A stretch of 38,588 bases of DNA, taken from the NCBI GenBank assembly GCA_910587645.1, contig CAJUNA010000012.1, forward strand, positions 1-38,588, read 5' to 3'. Of this stretch, positions 33,840-38,588 are shown piece after piece (position 1 is the stretch's first letter; every line of letters starts with the position of its first letter). A program made the translations under genes and the position numbers. Source of the DNA: an uncultured Oscillospiraceae bacterium (GTDB taxonomy: Bacteria > Bacillota > Clostridia > Oscillospirales > Oscillospiraceae). Under the pieces are notes generated by a model. The model did no database searches. It was not told where the DNA came from and was given only the letters and a program-made list of their open reading frames with translations.

Positions 33840-35024
33840 ATGAGCGATATGGAGGGCATGATGCCCGAACTGACCTTGAATGCCGATGCGGCTAAGGTGG
33901 AAGCGCCAGCCCTGACACTGACACTGGAACCAGAATCCGCTCCCGCCCCTGCCGCTGCCGAACCGGCTAAGCCCGAGGTCAAGCCGGTGGTCATTGATGA
34001 CAGCATGCTCAATGAGGCGGAGAAGAAGATGGTGGATGAATTTTCCAAGAAAATCGACATCTCCGATTCTCAAATGGTGCTCCAATATGGCGCGGCGGCT
34101 CAGAAGAGCGTGGCGTCTTTCTCTGAGAGTGCTCTGAGCAATGTGCGTAACAAGGATCTGGGGGAGATTGGCGACACCCTCACCAGCCTGACGGTAGAGC
34201 TGAAAGGCTTGGGGCAGGAGGAAGAGGAAAAGGGGCTGTTCGGCTTCTTTAAAAAGGCCAGCAATAGAGTTGAAAGCATGAAGGTGCAGTACACCAAGGC
34301 GGAAGCCAATGTGGACAAGATTGCCCGGGATTTGGAGCAGCACCAGCGGATCCTAATGAAGGATATCGCCATGTTTGACCAGATGTATGAGCTGAACCTA
34401 AAGTATTACAAGGAGCTGACCATGTACATCATCGCCGGAAAGAAGCGCCTGGCGGAGATTCAGTCTGGCCAGCTTGAGGAGCTGCGTCAGAAAGCGGAGC
34501 GTACCGGCGCCCAAGAGGACGCCCAAGCGTATAATGACCTGGCCCAGATGTGCAACCGGTTTGAGAAGAAGCTCCATGATCTGGAACTGACCCGTATGGT
34601 ATCTATTCAGATGGGTCCTCAGACCCGGATGCTGCAAAATAACGACACGCTGATGGTAGAGAAGATCCAGTCCTCCCTGGTCAATACCATCCCCCTGTGG
34701 AAGAGCCAGATGGTGCTGGCGCTGGGCTTGGAGAACAGCCGCAAGGCCACTGCCGCCCAGACTGCTGTCACCAACGCCACCAACGAACTGCTGCGGAAGA
34801 ATGCGGAGATGCTGAAAATGGGTACCATCGCTACGGCCAAGGAAGCAGAGCGGAGCATCATCGACATCGAAACCCTCCAGCATACCAACCAGCAGTTGAT
34901 TTCTACCTTGGACGAAGTAATTCAGATCCAGCGGGACGGCGCGCAGAAGCGGAAGGAAGCTGAGATTGAACTGGGCCGCATTGAAGGCGAGCTGAAGCAA
35001 AAGCTGATGGAGCTGCGCTCCTGA
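33840..35024 (+). CDS. telA: Toxic anion resistance protein TelA family
   Basis: A 394-residue, soluble, strongly helical protein of the TelA family. It has an Ala/Pro/Glu-rich N-terminal tail (about 20-50), then a helical body with MVDEFSKKIDISDSQMVLQYG, QEEEEKGLFGFFKKASNRVESM and IPLWKSQMVLALGLE, and a coiled-coil end. The family was linked to tellurite and antibiotic tolerance, and is associated with envelope stress. It follows xpaC and the small membrane protein; GGGAGG precedes the ATG. Confidence 0.95.
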   Translation: MSDMEGMMPELTLNADAAKVEAPALTLTLEPESAPAPAAAEPAKPEVKPVVIDDSMLNEAEKKMVDEFSKKIDISDSQMVLQYGAAAQKSVASFSESALSNVRNKDLGEIGDTLTSLTVELKGLGQEEEEKGLFGFFKKASNRVESMKVQYTKAEANVDKIARDLEQHQRILMKDIAMFDQMYELNLKYYKELTMYIIAGKKRLAEIQSGQLEELRQKAERTGAQEDAQAYNDLAQMCNRFEKKLHDLELTRMVSIQMGPQTRMLQNNDTLMVEKIQSSLVNTIPLWKSQMVLALGLENSRKATAAQTAVTNATNELLRKNAEMLKMGTIATAKEAERSIIDIETLQHTNQQLISTLDEVIQIQRDGAQKRKEAEIELGRIEGELKQKLMELRS

Positions 35025-35083
35025 GCGGACGGATCCATGGCCCTTGAATGCCTGCGCCTGTTTCAGGCGGGCAAGGAGACGAT

Positions 35084-36136
35084 ATGAAGCTATTGAAAAA
35101 CCGGGCGTTTGCCGCTTTTGTGCTGATTGCGGCCATTGCGCTTTCCTCTCTTTATGGCTTGTCAAAAAAACCTGTGGTAGAGGTTCCAGATGGCACAGCG
35201 CCGCTGAATACCTCCATTAATGCCGGGTACGTCAGCCCCTACGTGGTAGACAACGCCCATGTCCTCTCTGCCAGTACGAAGAATAGTATCTGCCTATATG
35301 GAGCTAACTGGGATACATGGATTAACGGCATTTTGAGCGTTGTTACCCTTAAAAATGTGGAGGGGAGCATTTCAGATGCCGCCTGGGACTGGGCGGAGCG
35401 GCTGGAGCTGGGGGCAAATGACGCCATTTTCATTTTGGACGTTGGCGGGAAGGATTACTTCCTGCTCCCCAGCGGAAATTTTGACAACTGCTTGGCTAAC
35501 CAGCCGGACAGCTTTTTGGATGCCTGTATGTACAGTGATGTGCAGGATGGGCGGTATGATGCGGCGTTGCTGGCACTGTTGGAACAGCTTCATGTGTCTG
35601 TTGCCGGGGCTGGCTACCAGGAGGACGCTTTCTTTAGCAGCGGCTTTTCTGGAGTGCTCGGTGTTATCGCGGCGGTCATCCCGGTTATAATTCTGGTGGT
35701 AGTGCTGGTTGTTCTGTTTAACGTGCTTGATGGCATCCGTTACAGCAGTTGGTATGGCCGCTATGGCTCCATGGCAGTGCCGCCAGTGGTTTACCGGCCA
35801 ATTTTCTGGTGGCACCGGCCAGGAAGCCGCTGGTACCGTAGGCGGCGCATCCCACCGTCTCCACCTCCAGGTGGTTTTGGAAGAGGGCCGCGTCCTCCCA
35901 TGGGTGGTGGCCCACGTCCTCCGATGGGTGGCAGGCCAGGTGGTTCACGCCCGCCAGTGGGTGGATCACGCCCGGTCTCTCCGCCGCGCGGATTTGGAAG
36001 CGGCCGTGGAGGCGGCTTCGGTGGAAGTTCTCGCGGTGGTTTTGGAAGCGGCCGGAGCGGTGGCTTTGGTGGCGGGTCAAGAGGCGGCTTCGGGGGAGGT
36101 TCCCGGGGCGGCGGCTTTGGCGGGGGGAGACGGTAA
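35084..36136 (+). CDS. TPM-domain membrane protein with Gly/Arg-rich tail
   Basis: A 350-residue protein. N-terminal hydrophobic segment (about 8-25), then a TPM-like extracytoplasmic domain (about 50-170; YVVDNAHVLSASTKNSI, DAIFILDVGGKDYFLLPSG). A transmembrane helix follows (about 189-215) and then a roughly 100-residue tail of Arg, Pro and Gly, including GGFGGGSRGG-type repeats. TPM domains occur in photosystem repair and YgcG-like envelope proteins. The ATG at 35084 has AAGGAG upstream, with an 18-bp-class hairpin (CGCCTG TTT CAGGCG) between it and telA. It is probably the last gene of the xpaC-telA cluster. Confidence 0.85.
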   Translation: MKLLKNRAFAAFVLIAAIALSSLYGLSKKPVVEVPDGTAPLNTSINAGYVSPYVVDNAHVLSASTKNSICLYGANWDTWINGILSVVTLKNVEGSISDAAWDWAERLELGANDAIFILDVGGKDYFLLPSGNFDNCLANQPDSFLDACMYSDVQDGRYDAALLALLEQLHVSVAGAGYQEDAFFSSGFSGVLGVIAAVIPVIILVVVLVVLFNVLDGIRYSSWYGRYGSMAVPPVVYRPIFWWHRPGSRWYRRRRIPPSPPPGGFGRGPRPPMGGGPRPPMGGRPGGSRPPVGGSRPVSPPRGFGSGRGGGFGGSSRGGFGSGRSGGFGGGSRGGFGGGSRGGGFGGGRR

Positions 36137-36192
36137 GTTTTCCTGCTGCGGCCTGTAGTTATGAAAATGGGTATTTTGTAAGCTGGATTATG

Positions 36193-36240
36193 TCCTAATG
36201 AATCTCTGTCTCTGCGAAAGCAGGCAGAGGTTCATTAGGA
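36193..36240. terminator. Long hairpin between the TPM gene and tRNA-Leu
   Basis: TCCTAATGAA..CTCTG..CTCTGC pairs with GCAGGCAGAGG TTCATTAGGA around GAAA, with a small bulge. It is followed by GCCGTGATTTTC. It may end the TPM transcript, although the T-run is distant. Confidence 0.55.
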
Positions 36241-36257
36241 GCCGTGATTTTCTATGA

Positions 36258-36342
36258 GCGGGTATGATGGAATTGGTAGACATGCGAGATTTAGGTTCTC
36301 GTGCATCACTGCGTTGGGGTTCGAGTCCCCATACCCGCACCA
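36258..36342 (+). tRNA. tRNA-Leu (anticodon UAG)
   Basis: A complete type II tRNA of 85 nt with the CCA encoded. The acceptor stem is GCGGGTA/TACCCGC, the anticodon stem CGAGA/TCTCG with loop TTTAGGT (anticodon TAG), a variable arm and a T arm TGGGG TTCGAGT CCCCA. It reads CUA and, by wobble, other CUN leucine codons. The gene is intact. Confidence 0.96.
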
Positions 36343-36382
36343 AGTTGCATTGACAAAAAAGATGCAGACAAAAATCCCGCAC

Positions 36383-36423
36383 TTGGGAGCCGCTTCGTAA
36401 GGAAGTGGCTCTCAAACTTTTTG
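36383..36423 (+). terminator. Terminator after tRNA-Leu
   Basis: TTGGGAGCCGCTTC pairs with GAAGTGGCTCTCAA (one wobble) around GTAAG, followed by ACTTTTTG. It lies 40 bases after the tRNA. Confidence 0.8.
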
Positions 36424-36481
36424 TCAGGTCAACCGAATGTGATTGAATTGCGGGAAATCCAATACTTCGGAGGTACATATT

Positions 36482-36847
36482 ATGGAAAAGTCAATGTTTG
36501 AGCAAATAGGCGGAACTTATCGCCAAGAAAGTGACTACTTTCTCCCTAACCTCACTGCGCCAGAAAGCACGCCTGTAGGTATCTGGGGCCAACGGCGGAA
36601 ACGGTATCTAAGGGAGCATAGAGGGCCGCTCTATACCGCCTTGCTTCTCAGCCGTAAACTGGACAGCCATCTGTCTGAAATTGATGCCCAAGCAGAAGCC
36701 GTGTTTTTTCAGTTGGTCAAGCAGATAGCGAAGCAGGAGGGTGTTACAGAGCAACTCAAAGACGACAATCAGATGGAGTGGGTGGGCTTAGTAACATTAG
36801 TACAGTCAAAGCGAAAAAATAATTTGTGGCTCATTTTCCTCATTTAG
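36482..36847 (+). CDS. tnpV: TnpV-like transposon protein with replaced C-terminus
   Basis: A 121-residue protein starting MEKSMFEQIGGTYRQESDYF, with FLPNLTAPE, GIWGQRRKRYLREHRG and TEQLKDDNQMEWVG. This matches the TnpV family found in clostridial mobile elements. TnpV normally continues past EWVG with a helical tail of the type RMNNIRxxA. Here the sequence changes to LVTLVQSKRKNNLWLIFLI, encoded by DNA antisense to the recombinase 3' end, so the tail is replaced from about position 36787. GGAGG lies 8 bases before the ATG. It is transcribed towards the recombinase and overlaps it by 42 bases. Confidence 0.85.
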   Translation: MEKSMFEQIGGTYRQESDYFLPNLTAPESTPVGIWGQRRKRYLREHRGPLYTALLLSRKLDSHLSEIDAQAEAVFFQLVKQIAKQEGVTEQLKDDNQMEWVGLVTLVQSKRKNNLWLIFLI

Positions 36848-38179
36848 CCGGATTTCCTTAACAATTTCATGCCAAAAGTCACGGCGTTGGATTTGTGCCA
36901 TGGAGGAGTAGCTGGTTTGGAAGTCTGCGTTGAGACAGGCGTGCAGATGGTCAAAGTCCGGGCGCTTGGGTTCCGATTGCTCGGCATCCAGCTTTTCATG
37001 GTACTTTTTGTAGTCTGCCTGGTAGTCCTCCAGAGTGATGTAATCGTCTATGTACAGCTGCTTCAGCTTCTCCAGTTTGCGCAGGATTGCCGCCCGGTCC
37101 ACCTTGGGCGTGGCGGGTGCGGACGCTGTGTATTCCCACTGCATCTGGTACTTCTCCAGCTCTGAGCGAATATGCTCCAGCAGCCACGCCTCCAGCTTTT
37201 CCTCGTTGATCTCCTTGCGGTGTGGGCAGCGGTGATACTGCAAGGCCGTGGGGCAGCGGTAGAGATAATATTCCCAATTATTCGCTTTCCGCTTTGTGGT
37301 ACAGTAGCGGCCCGCCATCTTCCGGCCGCACACCGAGCAGATCAGCAGGCCGGAAAACAGATAGATGCGCCCGGTCTGGTTGTGGCGGATTGACCGCTCC
37401 TTCAGCAGCTTTTGTATGTGATCAAATTCCTCCGGCGGGATCAGCGGTTCGCAGTATGCTGGGTTGTCCCGGTAGACGCCCTTGTAGAGCGGGTTTGCCA
37501 GCATACGCCTTGTGCTGTCCAGCCACAGGATGCGGCCAAACTGCTCCCCCACCTCCCGCACCGTGCGGCTGATGCTGCGGTGGGCCTCGTAGTGGCGGAA
37601 TATCTCCCGGACCATGGGCGCGGTTTCCGGGTCGTGGACAATATGCCGGTCCTCCACCTTCAGGCCAAGCGGCGGGTTGCCGAAAATTGCCTCGCCGCGG
37701 GACACCTTGTTCTGAAACACGAACTTGATGCGGTCGCCGTCCCGGTCGCTCTCGTCCTGAGCCACGGAGAGCCGGATATTGATATACAGCCTGCCGTTGG
37801 TGGTCTCGGTGTCGTAGTGCTCCTGGGTGGTCTTCCACGCTACGTTGTGGGCGTCCAGAATTTTCTGTACCTCGTAGTAGTCCGCGATGTTCCGAAACCA
37901 GCGGTCCAGCTTGATAAACAGGATTACGTCAATCTCTCCGGCCTTGACCTTTTCCATCATCTCCATAAACGCGGGGCGGGCCGTGTACTTCTTTCGGGCG
38001 CTCTTGCCCTCATCGATGAATACCCCGGCGATGGCGTAGCCGTTGGTACGGGCGTACTCCTCCAGGTCCTCCCGTTGGGCGGGGATGGAGAATCCCTGCT
38101 TCGCCTGCTCCTCGGTGCTGACCCGGATGTACAGCGCGGCGCGGCGCACCGGCGGCGGGCAAGTCTGCTGTTTCTTCAT
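36806..38179 (-). CDS. Large serine recombinase (resolvase/invertase family)
   Basis: A 457-residue site-specific integrase of the large serine type. The catalytic domain has Ser21 in YIRVSTEEQ, DEGKSARKKYTARPAF and LDRWFRN. The recombinase domain follows (about 160-260; GNPPLGLKVEDRHI, ISRTVREV, WLDSTRRMLANPLYKG). A zinc ribbon (CSVCGRKM and CPTALQYHRCPHR) and a coiled coil lie near residues 340-400. Such enzymes move ICE, Tn4451-like or phage elements. No other conserved mobility gene remains here apart from tnpV, so it is part of a small or truncated element. The start is preceded by a terminator-like hairpin. Confidence 0.95.
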   Translation of the reverse strand: MKKQQTCPPPVRRAALYIRVSTEEQAKQGFSIPAQREDLEEYARTNGYAIAGVFIDEGKSARKKYTARPAFMEMMEKVKAGEIDVILFIKLDRWFRNIADYYEVQKILDAHNVAWKTTQEHYDTETTNGRLYINIRLSVAQDESDRDGDRIKFVFQNKVSRGEAIFGNPPLGLKVEDRHIVHDPETAPMVREIFRHYEAHRSISRTVREVGEQFGRILWLDSTRRMLANPLYKGVYRDNPAYCEPLIPPEEFDHIQKLLKERSIRHNQTGRIYLFSGLLICSVCGRKMAGRYCTTKRKANNWEYYLYRCPTALQYHRCPHRKEINEEKLEAWLLEHIRSELEKYQMQWEYTASAPATPKVDRAAILRKLEKLKQLYIDDYITLEDYQADYKKYHEKLDAEQSEPKRPDFDHLHACLNADFQTSYSSMAQIQRRDFWHEIVKEIRLNEENEPQIIFSL

Positions 38180-38257
38180 AAAAAAACACCTGTCCTTTCA
38201 AAAATGGTTGCAATGAACCAAGGACAGGTGTATAATCACTTTGTTCGGAGCGATTAT
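38180..38257 (-). promoter_or_regulatory. Folded leader and attenuator-like hairpin of the recombinase gene
   Basis: Reading on the minus strand towards the gene: a hairpin ATAATCGCT/AGTGATTAT (38232-38257), then a 12-bp stem ACACCTGTCCTT/AAGGACAGGTGT (38186-38231) with an inner TGGTT/AACCA stem, then seven T, then the ATG. The 3' arm contains AAGGA, the only ribosome-site candidate. Termination and ribosome access are therefore both governed by this stem. It looks like a control switch and not a simple leftover; that is inference. Confidence 0.65.
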
Positions 38258-38285
38258 CGGGCCTGTCCCGGTATTGTTTCACTCG

Positions 38286-38323
38286 CCGCCCTCGGTGCTG
38301 GTAACACTGGGGGCGGTTTTTAT
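38286..38323 (+). terminator. Plus-strand terminator upstream of the recombinase
   Basis: CCGCCC..CGGTG pairs with CACT..GGGCGG around CTGGTAA, followed by TTTTTATTG. No plus-strand gene is visible before it, so it may protect the area from antisense transcription or belong to the folded leader on the minus strand. A small CGGG/CCCG hairpin lies just before it (38258-38270). Confidence 0.6.
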
Positions 38324-38389
38324 TGTCTAAATTCCCAAACATCCGGGATTCAGTCCCGTTTTGTTTTCCTCTTTTCCGACATCTTACGA

Positions 38390-38588
38390 TGTCAACGCCA
38401 ATTTGAAATTGTAAGAAAACGCCGAAGAAATTTTGTAGTTTTTCGGCGGGGGGGGTAACAAAACTAAGCGTTTCCTTGCTCAAAAAGAGTGTTCACAATT
38501 TGCTGCTTCTGGCGCATAAATTCCTTGCGTTCTTTCAAGCGGTAAGACTCACCCTTGATATTGATAACGGTGCAGTGATGCAGGACAC
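38390..38588 (-). mobile_element. IS21-family element, right end only (second, inverted copy)
   Basis: The reverse complement of this segment matches 1-164 with about a dozen substitutions. It starts at TGTCAACG (38390), carries the hairpin tail and the istB end, and leaves the window. The orientation is inverted relative to the left copy, so both right ends face the interior. Adjacent outside the IS is the palindrome GACATC-TTAC-GATGTC, which shares three bases with the IS end. Confidence 0.85.
38464..38588 (-). CDS. istB: IstB-like IS21 helper ATPase, C-terminal fragment
   Basis: The last 40 codons of istB, open at the window edge and ending in TAG at 38466-38464 (TGA in the left copy). 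It reads LHHCTVINIKGESYRLKE and ends NTLFEQGNA. This is the standard C-terminus of IstB-type AAA+ helper proteins of IS21 elements. The ATPase domain lies outside the window. Its terminator hairpin at about 38414-38448 follows. Confidence 0.85.
   Translation of the reverse strand, partial: VLHHCTVINIKGESYRLKERKEFMRQKQQIVNTLFEQGNA

Noticed and set aside
37412..38458. 348-codon plus-strand open frame
   Set aside because: Antisense to the serine recombinase, which has all expected motifs; the frame crosses the leader and into the IS end.
1..38588. Composite transposon formed by the two IS21 copies
   Set aside because: The interval contains essential core genes in conserved order (rpsB-tsf, scpAB, cmk-plsC-ispH), so it is ordinary chromosome between two IS insertions.

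Overview
The window looks like a chromosomal segment of a spore-forming, GC-rich member of the Clostridia, most like the Oscillospiraceae (Flavonifractor / Pseudoflavonifractor / Lawsonibacter type). Supporting evidence is spoIVA, a GerW/YtfJ gene, an IspH protein fused to S1 domains, many GTG/TTG starts with strong GGAGG ribosome sites, and a TPP riboswitch on a thiT gene. The genus is an inference; no rRNA is present. Both ends lie inside related but non-identical IS21-family elements whose istB 3' ends point inward, so the window is probably a whole draft contig that ends in repeats.

Layout. 1-164 is an IS21 right end, followed by a folded intergenic repeat (222-344). 478-2223 (minus) is the rpsB-tsf translation operon, with a promoter and an inter-gene terminator. 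2471-7686 (minus) holds two large hybrid histidine kinases in tandem. 8020-10648 (minus) is a GntR/YtrA-type self-regulated ABC exporter operon with a clear palindromic operator. 10856-21527 (plus) is a long housekeeping run: M50 protease, scpA, scpB, DUF2953 (ytfI-like), ytfJ, D,D-carboxypeptidase, rluB, a RpiR-type regulator, a flavoprotein, cmk, plsC and ispH-S1.

21654-22254 (minus) is a hutD gene broken by a G-run. 22531-22941 (plus) is a small orphan P-loop protein. 23141-24619 (minus) is spoIVA. 24800-27840 (minus) carries an ECF-like membrane protein, yebC, a Nif3-like gene, trmK and a DUF1858 gene. 27997-30483 (minus) is a secreted phosphodiester glycosidase with SLH repeats. 30755-36136 (plus) carries a solitary mazF, an exported protein of unknown function, TPP riboswitch-thiT, and an envelope or stress cluster: xpaC, a small membrane protein, telA and a TPM-domain protein.

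The right end is accessory DNA: tRNA-Leu(UAG), a tnpV gene with an altered tail, a convergent large serine recombinase with a remarkably folded leader, and the second IS21 copy. The observations most worth following are the recombinase leader (a terminator hairpin that buries its own ribosome site), the tnpV/recombinase junction, the hutD homopolymer frameshift behind an intact promoter, the internal start inside ispH-S1, and the tandem hybrid kinases, one with a dead first receiver.
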